Below, in pieces: positions 42,325 to 52,410 of a DNA stretch of 64,000 nt. The notes beneath the pieces are model-generated. The model made no database searches. It was not told the DNA's origin and saw nothing but the letters and a program-made list of their open reading frames with translations. Origin of the DNA: Panorpa germanica (Eukaryota; Arthropoda; Insecta; Mecoptera; Panorpidae); assembly GCA_963678705.1 (NCBI GenBank), contig CAVMBN010000122.1, forward strand, positions 17,041-81,040, written 5' to 3'. A program made the position numbers and the translations under genes. Positions within the stretch are counted from its first letter, which is position 1. The number at the start of each line of letters is the position of its first letter.

Positions 42325-44203
42325 TCTTAATATATAAAAGAACGGGTTTGTTAGAACACTTATAACTCGAGATCTGCTGAACCAATATTCATGGGTATTG
42401 ATTCGTTGGATTTGTCTCCGCCCCGAATAGCATAATACATCTTAAAAACAATGAAAACTCAATATGTGTAATGAATACTTAATCATTTCAATAAATGCTG
42501 ATTTCATGTCAAACATTTATTGTCCAATCCTGTCAAATACTGTAACAACTATTCATGTGTGCGTTCAGAAATTTATTTTTTGTAAAATGTCTCGAAAGTT
42601 CAGGTACTGTTATATTTGTTTGTTTTAGACATGAATTTGTGTAAATTATTTATTAATTATTTAATTTTTAATTTCAGAGAATAATACCTAAGATTTATTG
42701 TTCAGGTTAACAAAAGTGTAAATGTCTTTTTATAGGTTATCTATAATTTTTCTTAATAAGCTATTCATATGTAGTGGTTATATACTCTTTGAGCTATTGT
42801 CTATGTCTCGAAAGTGGTTTTTTGTGGTTTTATGCGAGTGCACATTCAGTAATAATATTAATAACAATGCCGCGTCCTAGAAGATCTAATCTTTCGGAAG
42901 CACTAGACCGAACATTAAAAGATCTGCGCAATGACTCGAGATGTTTTGGTGGTGCTATGATTTTATTATCTGGCGATTTCCGACAAACACTACCAGTCAT
43001 TCCAAGATCTACTGCTGCCGACATAATAAACGCTTGCCTCAAAGCATCAAATCTGTGGCGATATGTAAAGAAACTTAAACTGTCTGTAAATATGAGAGTT
43101 GCATTGTTGAACGATCTATCTGCTGTTTATTTCTCGAAGCAATTGCTGACTATCGCTAATGGCCGTGTTCCTGTTGACAAATCGAGCGGTTTGATTTCAT
43201 TTCCTCCAAATGTTTGCAATTTTGTATCATCAAAAGACGAGCTTATCAACAAAGTATTCCCGGATATCATTGCTAACCACAAAAATACTAAATGGTTAAG
43301 TGAGCGAGCAATTTTGGCCGCTAAAAATAAAGATGTAGATGACCTCAATTTTACAATTCAAAATCAAATCGTAGGTACTCTGTATTCATTCAAATCTATC
43401 GACTGTGTAACAAACGAAGAAGAAGCCACTAATTATCCAAGTGAATTTTTAAACTCCTTGGATGTGCCTGGTTTACCACCGCACAATTTAAAACTTGAGG
43501 TTGGCTCGGTAGTCATCATGCTTAGAAATTTAAACTAACCAAAACTGTGCAATGGAACGCATTGTTAGATAAAAAAACTGATGAGCAATGTGATTCACGC
43601 GTCGATACTTAAAGGAAAATTTAAAGATGAGGAAGCTCTTATTCCAAGGATTCCAATGATCCCAACGGATATGCCATTTGAAATTAAACGAATTCAATTC
43701 CCGATTCGTCTTGCCTTCGCCATGACGATCAACAAATCACAGGGCCAATCCTTGACTATTTGTGGCCTCAATCTAGAAAATGCATGTTTTTATCATGGTC
43801 AATTGTACGTGGCATGCTCACGTGTCGGCAAACCATCCGCTTTATTTGTTCTTGCGCTTGACCAAAAAACAAAGAATGTCGTTTACCACAAGGTGCTTGA
43901 ATGAAAATCCCATTAATGAATTAATCCGAGTGTATTCCAACCTGCACAACATAGTTTTTAATCATTTTTTTATGACATGAGTTTGAATTACTTAATTATT
44001 ATTATTTTTTTAAATTTTATTCTCATTCTGTATGTTTTCATCATGAATTATCATAATAAAATACTTTTATGTTTCTATCTATATTAATAAATATTATTTT
44101 GTATCATTGTATTACGTTCATCAAAGCCTAAATTAGTTCAGCTTAAAGGTAACACGATGTTCATTGACTGTTAGGCGGTACGAAGTTCGCCGGGTCAGCT
44201 AGT
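42325..44203 (+). mobile_element. Helitron deletion derivative with both termini (1879 bp)
   Basis: Starts TCTTAATATATAAAAGAACG after a target A (42324) and ends GCCGGGTCAGCTAG before a target T (44204), the rules for Helitrons. A GGCG...CGCC stem at about 44175-44192 precedes the CTAG end. It encodes only the C-terminal half of the RepHel protein, so it is an internal deletion derivative of an autonomous element. Confidence 0.92.
42867..43904 (+). pseudogene. Helitron RepHel: N-terminus fused to PIF1-type helicase C-terminal half, broken
   Basis: ATG at 42867 gives MPRPRRSNLS, like the start of insect RepHel proteins, directly joined to ALDRTLKDLRND and FGGAMILLSGDFRQTLPVIP, helicase motifs from the middle of the PIF1 domain. 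The HUH Rep nuclease and the Walker A part are absent. The frame runs to 43538 (LEVGSVVIMLRN then stop). After about 40 bp with stops and small indels, the same frame resumes at 43581 with IPRIPMIPTDMPFEIKRIQF, INKSQGQSL and LYVACSRVGKPSALFV, the last PIF1 motifs. RepHel normally nicks and unwinds DNA for rolling-circle transposition. This copy can do neither. Confidence 0.9.
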
Positions 44204-44854
44204 TACTTTATAATAGTTAAAATAAAGAATAAACGTCTTTATATCTCGCACGAATTTCTGTCAATTTTTATTTTCTTTTTTTTTTTAAATTTCATCGCTT
44301 CAATAAGTAATAAATGTATATGCGAGTTCTTGTGTACTTTCTGTGAGCCGAAATTAATTAACAAATTTATATTGGATAGTTTAATTTGCTTATTAATTTA
44401 TATGTCGTGTTTGTTGTAAATAAAACAATTATTTAATAAAATGTATTTTAATAAATTTATATATTTGGTGTTTCACTTAATACACTAATTATATTTATTA
44501 TTATAATTATTTATTACAATATTATTTTAATATGGTTTTGTTTCGTTTCTTTTGTACTTTATGCTTTATGTCTTTTTAGACTTTTGTATCTTAAATGTAA
44601 AGAATCTGCGACAGAAATTGACTATTACTGAATCAAGCAACAAGTACAGCGATTGTGGTGTTTCTCTAGAGATTCATTGAGCCAGTAAAAGTTAATCAAT
44701 GCCGATTGATGCTTGTACTTTTGCAGACTAATTAAAAGTATCCCCAAGAACTGTATATATATATTGATTCCATTTTATAATAATACTTACGGGTTTTAAG
44801 TCAAGTGGTTATTCGGCATTAACGTGGGATTCGCAGACATGCTCACACGTATAT
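44204..44854. other. Gene-free AT-rich stretch
   Basis: No supported gene between the Helitron and provirus 2. Confidence 0.45.
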
Positions 44855-45146
44855 AATTAAAATTTGTGTAATTTAGACTTTAATAAAAAAAACAATTTAT
44901 TTTAATTTTACTAAATAATATTTATTTGAACTAATATTCACTGCGCGATGCAGCTTATGCCTAGTCTCAAATGGTGAGCCAGCCAATTACTATCTGCGCG
45001 ACGCAGATTATACATGAACTTGAACTAACTAGATTAGGATTAACATATTACTTATATACTATTTTATTATCTCTAAAGTGCATGATCAGTAAAGATACTG
45101 AAGAGACATTGTTAGTTTGTACTCGTATGGAGTGTGAGTTATAACA
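44855..45146 (-). repeat. 3' LTR of provirus 2
   Basis: Matches 51543-51835 with roughly a dozen or more differences. It contains a near-direct repeat of GCGCGA[T/C]GCAG blocks (CTGCGCGATGCAGCTTA and CTGCGCGACGCAGATTA). Confidence 0.93.
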
Positions 45147-45167
45147 CCTCCCCTCTAAGATAAAATC

Positions 45168-46850
45168 TTATGCTTCTAATGTAGCAAAAGGTTTTTGTAA
45201 CTCTTCAATATTTTTGCTATTTATTTCTTGTGAATTTTCATTTTTTATTATTTTTATTTTTCTAAAATATTTGATTAACTTATATACTACTATAGTAATT
45301 ATTATGAATAATATAGGTAATAATGTATAATTAATTATGTGAACATGGTCTGACATTCTTCTGTCATCGAAGTCTTCAGGTAGTAGGGCTAGGGTGGTCT
45401 GTAGCTTGTCTACGTTGCCCAGGTCCAGATGTTTTAGGTTGGTCACGTTAGAGATGTTTAGGTGTTTGTTTTGGATCTCTGGTATTTTTGGCAGGGAAAT
45501 GGTGTTCCAAGCTTCGACTTTCTCTTCTATATCTATGTACTAAAAAATATTATCTGTAACAGAAAATTGACAATCTCGTGCAAGGTGTATTATATATGTT
45601 TCTTGTAGACGTATGTCACGTTGGCTGCTGCATATTAAGGTGCCACTGGTTTCGTCATTTGTGATTAACATCCAGGTGTTGAATTCGACGTTCTGGATTT
45701 TGATGCCGGTTATTGAAATCACTTAGGGTTTACATTTGCTGGTTGGCTGGTTTTGAATTAGTTCTATCTCACAGGTGGTTTCCTCGATGTTGAGTGGTTC
45801 GCTAAGCTTGCATATGAATTGATTGTTATATATTTCTTTGCAGGGTGCATTAAAATCTACATGTTTATACTCATTCACAATGGTGTATTGGGTTCTGGGA
45901 ATAATCATTTGGAATTTATTGTTATAAGGTATGGGGATTGGATATAGTTTATAATACGTAAATATATTAGGGTTTACTAGTGGTATATTTATTACAAAAA
46001 CGATTAGGTTTTTATTGGTGTATGCTTTGACTTTGCTAATAGTTTCATATTGTTGAATGTTCTCTGATGTAATATCGTAAGGCAGTTTGATATGTTTGAT
46101 TGTATCAACATGTTCCTTTATTGTTTGTAATTCTGCTAATAGGTGATCAGGTTCCAGGATTGAACCACTAAGCGTGTTCAGTTTAGCGAATGTTATGTCA
46201 GTTTCAATGGTTCTTAGTAGGTGCAAAAGTAATTGCATTGATTGACTGACAAGTCCGATCGATTATGTTATAAAGATGTTAAATACTTGGTGTTGGAGTT
46301 TATCGATATCGTTCATTAGGAATTTGGTACGTTTATCTAGTTCTTCTTGATTAGATTTAATGGTGTGTAGGGCCGATTTAAATTGATCGAGTATATCGTT
46401 CGTTAATTTTATTTGTTTAGATATAGCTTTATTTTGAGTTTCTTATAATCAAGTGTCTCCAGAGCTAAGTTTATACACTCGTCGTCGTGTGCGTCTAGGT
46501 TTCCACCGATTGCTTTCCAAACAGTACCTAAGCCATCTATGAAGCCTCTTTTTTCTCTTCGAGTTGGGAGAATTTGTTTAAATTTTCTACTTATTTCAAT
46601 ATCCAGGATGTCCATTACAGCAGTGCTGTGCCCATAGGTTGTAAATTTCTTTTTTTCTAATTTCGTTTTAATATCTTCTCTAGTCAAGTGTACGTGGTTA
46701 TAATATTTTATTAAGGGGTCCAAATCTATTTTCTTGACTAAAGTCCAATATTCTTTGATGTTTTGGGCTGTTCCTAGTTGCACTGGATATAATCCTGGGT
46801 TATCAGTGATTTTAATAATTCGGCATTCATTAATATCGCTGGTGTTGATT
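45168..46850 (-). pseudogene. env: Errantivirus envelope glycoprotein gene, broken (provirus 2)
   Basis: F-like insect retrovirus envelope in at least four pieces: 46783-46409 with a basic furin-type site (RREKR) followed by a glycine-rich fusion-peptide-like segment; 46238-45723 with the ectodomain (SPxNP-type VFVINIPLVNPNIFTYYKL block also present in provirus 1) and conserved cysteines; 45722-45540; and 45446-45168 with a single membrane segment (YTLLPILFIIITIVVYKL) and a basic tail. Frame breaks lie near 46400-46240, 45723 and 45540-45450. The mature protein would sit in the particle membrane. No intact reading frame exists. Confidence 0.85.
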
Positions 46851-46869
46851 GCGGTGATGATCCTGCAAC

Positions 46870-48025
46870 AATCAGGATTTCTTAGTACTTGATCGTATTT
46901 TAATATATTTATTTATAATTAATTAATAAATAAATAATTCATTTGTATTTCGGGATTTAAGTGCTAGATGTATTTGTGCTTTGTAGGCCCATGTCGTTTA
47001 AATACTTCTAGGACTTCTTCTTTTATTCTATTAAAAAGTCCTTGTGCTATAGGGGGCATTCGTATTATTAATTTAGTTGGTGAATTTTCATTTTGGTTTT
47101 CACTAGGTTATCTACATGTGTTTCTCTTAATTTTTAATTTTTTAGATCTTCTATTTTAGCTATATAAGTATCGGATACTTCTATTACTTTAAAGGGTCCT
47201 GTGTTCATTATACGGCTTTTACCCTGTTTTGATTTAGTGCTGAAGTATACGATATCTCCTTGTTTTACGTTTGGGTCTTTAACAGTAGCATTTCTCTTAT
47301 TAATGACCTGTTTTTTTCGATTTGCATTTATTTCATTAATTTTTGAGTATAGGGTGAGATTTTATTTTTATGATTTTGGGTGTATAAGTCCATGAGTGTT
47401 TTGTCATAATCCATAAGCAATAGTGACTTGGTTTGTAAGTGTCCATTTATTATTTCAAAAGGTTTGTATGCTGTACTGAAATGTGGGGTTTCGTTATATC
47501 CTATAATAGCATATTTCATGATTGATTCGGGTGTAAGATCATGTTTATGTTTCACTATACGATATAGTTCTAGTATCGTGGAATGTGCTCGTTCTATTGG
47601 GAAATTACTTTCATGTCTGAATGGTGTAGTTATATGAATTTCAGTTTTATGTAATTGTAGCCATTTTTTTGATGAGATTATTTGAGAATTAAGTTCTTTC
47701 ATCCATCGTAATATGATTGGGTATGTTGTGGTGTGAGAAATACGTTATTAGTTTATCGGCAATTTTTGTGGCGATTGTGTATGCCTGTGTGTATTTTGAA
47801 AATACATCTATTATAGTATTGTCTATACCAAACGTATCTAAATGTAATTTCTCAAATGGTCTATCAGGTGTTTCGGTGTTATTTAGCGGTGCTCTAATTG
47901 GTTTTCTGTTATATTTGCAATTTTTGCATGTGCTGCAGTTATTGATAAAATTTTCAACATCTTTTCGTAGACTAGACCACGTATATCTTTCGCAAATTAA
48001 TTTATATGTGGCGTCTATTACTTCA
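46870..48025 (-). pseudogene. Errantivirus integrase (provirus 2), partial
   Basis: Sense order from 48025: a CxxC zinc half (CSTCKNC), PDRPFEKLHLDTFGI with the first catalytic Asp, TIATKIADKLITYFSHHNIP, a break at about 47715, then frame 47702-47328 with HITTPFRHESNFPIERAHST (the Glu helix) and YNETPHFSTAYKPFEIINGH. The C-terminal GPF/Y-like stretch follows near 47200 (RIMNTGPFKVI region). The His half of the zinc motif and all upstream pol domains are absent. Confidence 0.8.
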
Positions 48026-48039
48026 TTACTTGCTGATTC

Positions 48040-48600
48040 TGATTATTACTCTGGTTGTTCTTTTACTTAAAAAAAGGTTCTATGTTTTTATTCCGCTATT
48101 GCCATGTTCTTTTGTTAGTGTTCATGTATACTGTGTCTTCTTGTGTTACATTTGGATTTTTAACAGTAGCTTTAATCATGATAATAACTTGTACTGTCTA
48201 TATTTATTTCCTTAACTTTATGCACATAACATTGCTATTTTATTTTTGTGTTTTTCAATGTGTTAGGCCATAGGTTATCATAGTAGCTAAATTAGAAATG
48301 CTGACTTAGTTTGTTAATGTAGCATTATCTTTTGTACTGGAGTATAGGTTTTCATTACATCTACTAGCACATTTGACTTGGAAAGGTCATGTTTATGATT
48401 GTGTGAGTGTACTCTGGTTTTGTAGAATGCGCTTATGTTATGATCTCGCAGTTGTTTTTGTGTTATTTAGCGGCGTTCAAATCATGGTATTTGCATTGCT
48501 TGCTTGTGTCGCGATTGATAATGAGAGTTTCCACGTATTTTATTAGATTACACGAGTATATCTTTCGTAAATTACCTTGTGCGTTGCAATTGTTTCTTGA
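48040..48600 (-). pseudogene. Strongly diverged second copy of the integrase region (provirus 2)
   Basis: Blocks in this stretch line up in order with 47187-48003: TTACATTTGGATTTTTAACA (about 48150) versus TTACGTTTGGGTCTTTAACA (about 47265), TGTGTTATTTAGCGGCG (about 48460) versus CGGTGTTATTTAGCGGTG (about 47875), and GTATATCTTTCGTAAATTA (48551) versus GTATATCTTTCGCAAATTA (47981). It is shorter by about 0.3 kb and encodes nothing. It appears to be a tandem duplicate that decayed, or a recombined second element. Confidence 0.6.
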
Positions 48601-49238
48601 TGTCTAAACCTTTTATCATTTTTTATCTTATGTTCATTTTTATATTTGCTGATGATGGTTATCTTTTTAAATTATTGTACATTTAATATGTGTTATCATT
48701 ACAATGGGTTTATTGAGTTTTATGTTTAAATGTAGTTTTTGTTAATGTAGATATTAATAGGTCGTGTTTCTTTATTTTAATATAAATAATTTGCTCTTTA
48801 TATTAATTTTAATAATTTTAACTGCGTTGGTGTTTGTGTCGAAATAGTTATTTTATTATTATTTGATGTCGCTTAATTTGTACGTTTTTATGTTTGTTGT
48901 ATGTTTATAGGTTCTTACTGCTGGTGATAACCAGTGTTTATGCGATTTTCTGCATTAAGGTGGTTGTTTCTGATTCTCTATTCGTTTCATAATATATTTT
49001 CTTTTGTCTGTTGTGTTTTGTAAATGTATTGGGTATTGTAATATTTGTAGTAATTTATTTAGATGGTTGTTCTGTATAATTCTTTTAATAGTTCATACAA
49101 TTTTCTTTATTAAGGTGGTTGTCCGTTTTAGGGTTTTATTCTTTTTAGTTTTAAATTTCGGAGTTAAATATTATATAGTCAGGTGGATTTGGTTGCTTGC
49201 GGTTGCGTATTTGAATTGTTAAGGTTCGGGTAGAAATT
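48601..49238 (-). other. Non-coding remainder of the pol region
   Basis: No RT or protease motif on either strand. The plus strand is T/G-rich with a repeated TTAAGGTGGTTGT block (48954-48967 and 49109-49124). Probably decayed pol or noncoding filler. Confidence 0.4.
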
Positions 49239-50072
49239 TTAATTTTTCGCGAAGTATTGAAGACTTTTTGAAGTTAATCTTATCAGGAAGTTCTTTAAAG
49301 TAAAGTCAATATATGTTTTATTATTTTTATTCGTCATGATATTCGTCATATATTCATCTATCCAGTTATTATTTTTATTTCGTTTGGTGCCATATAGTTG
49401 CTTTAGTTGTGCCGAATTTCTAATCTTCTGTCCACGAATTATTTCTTTTCTGTGATCATTTATCCACAAAGTGTGTGCCTCGTTTTCTGAATCTTCTTGT
49501 TTTTCTGGTATGCATTTAGCTTTGTTTCTTTTTTTCTTTTCAATTTTTTCTTTTATATTAAAATTTTGATTTTTATTATTTCCTGCTTTTCCTTGCTTTA
49601 TATTGTGTAATTTTTTTACTTCAAAATATTGCATATTTTGTTTTTCTGGTTTTTCTTGGTTGATGTTTTGTTGCTTCACTATTTCAAGTTCTTGTATAGT
49701 TTGCTTTTCTGCTACTTGTCTGATTTTTTGTTGATTCTTTACTTTAAAATCTAGAAAGTTTGGATTTTTTGATTGTTGCTTAACATTTTGTTGATTTTCT
49801 ATTTCGAAATGTTGTGAATTTTGATTCTCTGATTCTTGTTTCATATTTTGCTGATTTTCTGTGTTTTGTTTGACGCTTACTTTTCTTTGCTTCATTTTTA
49901 CTTCAACAATTGTCTTTTTCTTTACTTCTGCTTTGGTAAACTGTTCAAGTTCTTTTTCCTTTTCATCTGTATACAGAACTTCTTCAGAAATTATTCTGGC
50001 TTTGTATTTTAATATTTGTGGGCACATTGATCGCCATTTCTTTATGTAATTTGATATCGTTTTTATTTTCAT
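49239..50072 (-). CDS. Repeat-rich open frame downstream of gag (provirus 2)
   Basis: 277-residue frame overlapping the end of gag in the +1 frame. Its centre has about five diverged 20-residue repeats of the type ENQQNMKQESENQNSQHFEI, ENQQNVKQQSKNPNFLDFKV, KNQQKIRQVAEKQTIQELEI, coded by a 60-bp minisatellite. The product would be rich in Gln, Asn, Lys and Glu, hydrophilic, coiled-coil-like, with a basic C-terminus (KEKIEKKKRNKAK) and no cysteine-histidine motif, protease site or hydrophobic segment. It may be a C-terminal extension of Gag reached by frameshifting, or a frame left open after an indel. I know no equivalent in the family. The start codon is not secure. Confidence 0.5.
   Translation of the reverse strand: MKIKTISNYIKKWRSMCPQILKYKARIISEEVLYTDEKEKELEQFTKAEVKKKTIVEVKMKQRKVSVKQNTENQQNMKQESENQNSQHFEIENQQNVKQQSKNPNFLDFKVKNQQKIRQVAEKQTIQELEIVKQQNINQEKPEKQNMQYFEVKKLHNIKQGKAGNNKNQNFNIKEKIEKKKRNKAKCIPEKQEDSENEAHTLWINDHRKEIIRGQKIRNSAQLKQLYGTKRNKNNNWIDEYMTNIMTNKNNKTYIDFTLKNFLIRLTSKSLQYFAKN
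49570..49875 (-). repeat. 60-bp coding minisatellite, about five units
   Basis: Units share GATTTTCTATTTCGAAATG-like blocks at a spacing of 60-63 bp and are diverged from one another. Spacings are multiples of three, so the frame is kept. Confidence 0.75.
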
Positions 50073-50853
50073 TTGTTTCTGTGTCCCGTTTTTCTTCTGA
50101 ATTTTGGTTTTGTACTTTGATTTCTGTACTCTCGTCGTTTATGATTACTTCTTGTAGTTCCGTCCGTACATTGTCTATTTCTTTATTCTCAATGGTTTGT
50201 TTGATTATTGTTTCACACGGTTTTTGTGTTGACGGCTCTGTTTGAAAATCTTGTGTGTTCTTCACTTGTTGTTGGTGAGGGTGGTTATATTCCTCGTTAG
50301 TATGGATTTCGTGGTTCGTCATATCTTCTATTATTAATTCTAGAAGCTCATTCATTGTGTTAGGATTTTGGCGTCTTAATTTACATCCAAGGGGATCGTT
50401 TAGCTCCTCTATGAAATCTCTCACCATCAGGGAATCGTGATGTTTTGCCAGTGCTCTCATATTTAAAGATGTTTTATTGTGAAGTGTGTTCAAAGCATTA
50501 AAGTTGGTAAGTGATTCTAAACATCTAAAGTAATAAGTAAAAACTTTCTCATTAGGCTTTCGTTTAAGTGTTGTTATATGCGGGATATGGCTGCGGTTTT
50601 TAGTATAACTATTTATTAAAATAGTTTTTAATTTCTGCCATGTATTAATATGTTTATTCTTTATTAAACTTGCTGCGTCTCCAATAATCCTGCTTTTTAT
50701 AGCTGAGAGCAATAGACCGTTATTCCTAATAGCTTCTTTTTTATCTTCATTTTTACTTCTAATCTTCGCTTTGCAATCTTCTATAAAATTCGTCAGCGAA
50801 TTGTTTCCATTATATTCCTTTACATAATTTAGATAAATATGGAATGTCTCCAT
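49984..50853 (-). CDS. gag: Errantivirus Gag, open reading frame (provirus 2)
   Basis: 289 residues from ATG 50853 (METFHIYLNYVKEYNGNNSL) to TGA at 49984. The first 180 residues have the helical capsid-like pattern of errantivirus Gag, with conserved-looking ALNTLHNKTSLNMRALAKH and FIEELNDPLGCKLRRQNPN segments. The C-terminal 100 residues are charged and low complexity (Glu, Asn, Thr, Lys). There is no CCHC knuckle, as in provirus 1. Gag would form the capsid. No disabling mutation is visible within this frame, unlike pol and env. Confidence 0.8.
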   Translation of the reverse strand: METFHIYLNYVKEYNGNNSLTNFIEDCKAKIRSKNEDKKEAIRNNGLLLSAIKSRIIGDAASLIKNKHINTWQKLKTILINSYTKNRSHIPHITTLKRKPNEKVFTYYFRCLESLTNFNALNTLHNKTSLNMRALAKHHDSLMVRDFIEELNDPLGCKLRRQNPNTMNELLELIIEDMTNHEIHTNEEYNHPHQQQVKNTQDFQTEPSTQKPCETIIKQTIENKEIDNVRTELQEVIINDESTEIKVQNQNSEEKRDTETNENKNDIKLHKEMAINVPTNIKIQSQNNF

Positions 50854-51530
50854 TTTGATTTATAGTGTAACTTTTATTTAAGAAAAGTTATTTTGTAAAC
50901 ATTTTATTTTTAAAAATTATTATTATTATATAGTTAATTTGCAAGTATTTTATTATACTACATTATAGTATTTATTACGTTATATAATTATTATTTTATT
51001 TTAATATAACTTTTAGTATTATTATTATTTTCGTTAGGCCTATATAAGCGATTTATATTCCTTTTTAGAAAATTATTAATTAATTATTGTGTATTACGTT
51101 GCGTAATTTATATTTTATTTTAATATTATTTTTAATATTTGGTAGGCCTGTATAAACGATTTATACTCCTTTTTTTTAAAATGTAATACCTGTTTTAGGC
51201 CTGTATAAACGATTTATACTCCTTTTCAAACAGAAAATATTATTGTAAAAATAATAATAATTTTTGTTTTTGGGAAGTGTGAATATAGAAAGGAAATATG
51301 AATGAGTACTCACATTACGATTATCACCGCGATGCCTTGTGAGATCTTCATGTCCATATGCTACTGCTAGTGGGTCGATGAGTCTCGGAGTACTTCAACT
51401 TCTGTTTCTATTTCACTCCTCTATTTATTAAGTTTACTTTATTCTTTAACTTTATTTTTGTAGGTTTCGAAATATTAAGTTAACCATGAAAATGGAAAAA
51501 TTTACATCGATTGTAATTCCTTAATATCCG

Positions 51531-51546
51531 TACGACTGCGCCAATT
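51531..51546 (-). other. tRNA-Ser-type primer binding site (provirus 2)
   Basis: Minus-strand TGGCGCAGTCGTACGG follows the 5' LTR directly, the same primer type as provirus 1. Confidence 0.75.
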
Positions 51547-51835
51547 AAAGTTTGAGTAATTTAGACTTTAATAAAAAAAACAATTTATTTTAATTTTACT
51601 TAAATAATATTTATTTGCACTAATAATTACTGTGCGATGCAGCTTATGCCTAATCTCAAATGGTGAGCCAGCCAATTACTATCTGCGCGATGCAGATTAT
51701 ACATGAACTTGAACTAACTAGATTAAGAATAACATATTACTAATATACTATTTTATTATCTCTAAAGTGCATGATCAGCAAAGATACTGAACATACATTG
51801 TTAGTTTGTACTCGTATGGAGTGTGAGTTATAACA
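51543..51835 (-). repeat. 5' LTR of provirus 2
   Basis: Partner of 44855-45146, followed by TSD ATAT at 51836-51839. Confidence 0.93.
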
Positions 51836-51919
51836 ATATACACGCAGACACATACTCAGTCCCTTTAGGCTAAATCCGCATAAAAGAAATTATTACTCAC
51901 ACCAGTTTTGAAGATAGCC

Positions 51920-52245
51920 GTCTAGAAGTTCATGACGATTCACGCCAGGGTCACCCTTTCACATAAAGAACGCAATACAATAACGAAAAATTCGGTAATC
52001 TGATTTGATCTGACTGTCGGTTAAGTATTCGTGCGACTGCTGAAGCAATGAGAATTGATAAAGAATCCGTACGGAAAATTTAACATATCAATTTTTACAT
52101 GCAAAAAGTGTGTGCTAAAATGGTAAATACAATTCTCAAGTTTAAGCAACAAGAACTTGTGAAAATGTTTGTATTGACACTTTGAATGCCATTGAAAATA
52201 ACTCAAACTTATTGCGACTGCTACAGGGGTCGACGCTGGAAGTGA
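51920..52245 (+). pseudogene. Mariner transposase N-terminal fragment
   Basis: Reads LSIRATAEAMRIDKESVRKI at about 52020-52080 (second HTH) and then FYMQKVCAKMVNTIL, matching the mariner order ...SVxxILHxxLxMRKVCAKMVPKxL.... Upstream, VHDDSRQGHPF at about 51930 corresponds to the ...DDxRSGRPS linker. Stops interrupt it. The catalytic region is absent here, although other mariner fragments lie at 54560 and 55270. Confidence 0.7.
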
Positions 52246-52312
52246 TACCAATTAATAATGCTGTAAATTTGTCAATTTATTTTTATATATTTATTTAAGG
52301 GTTTTTTAACTT

Positions 52313-52316
<4 letters not shown>

Positions 52317-52408
<92 letters not shown>
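52317..52408. repeat. (AT)46 microsatellite
   Basis: An uninterrupted run of 46 AT units. No gene is nearby. Confidence 0.97.

Positions 52409-52410
<2 letters not shown>

Larger units (their letters stand above)
44855..51835 (-). mobile_element. Errantivirus-type endogenous retrovirus 2, lacking PR, RT and RNase H
   Basis: A 6981-bp provirus on the minus strand with LTRs of 292 and 293 bp, TSD ATAT (44851-44854 and 51836-51839), a GGCGCAGTCG primer site at about 51530-51545 (tRNA-Ser type) and a polypurine tract (AGAGGGGAGG) beside the 3' LTR. Gag is open, followed by a repeat-rich frame, a decayed duplicated integrase region and env. Only about 1.2 kb lies between the gag-side frames and integrase, where provirus 1 has over 2 kb for protease, RT and RNase H, and no such motifs are seen. 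It could move only with enzymes supplied by another element. Confidence 0.9.

Noticed and set aside
44204-44854. Loose inverted similarity near 44636-44735
   Set aside because: Arms match only over short AT-interrupted words and could be chance.
47717-48273. Hydrophobic plus-strand frames that look like membrane proteins
   Set aside because: The hydrophobicity comes from T-rich antisense of a Lys/Asn-rich integrase region.
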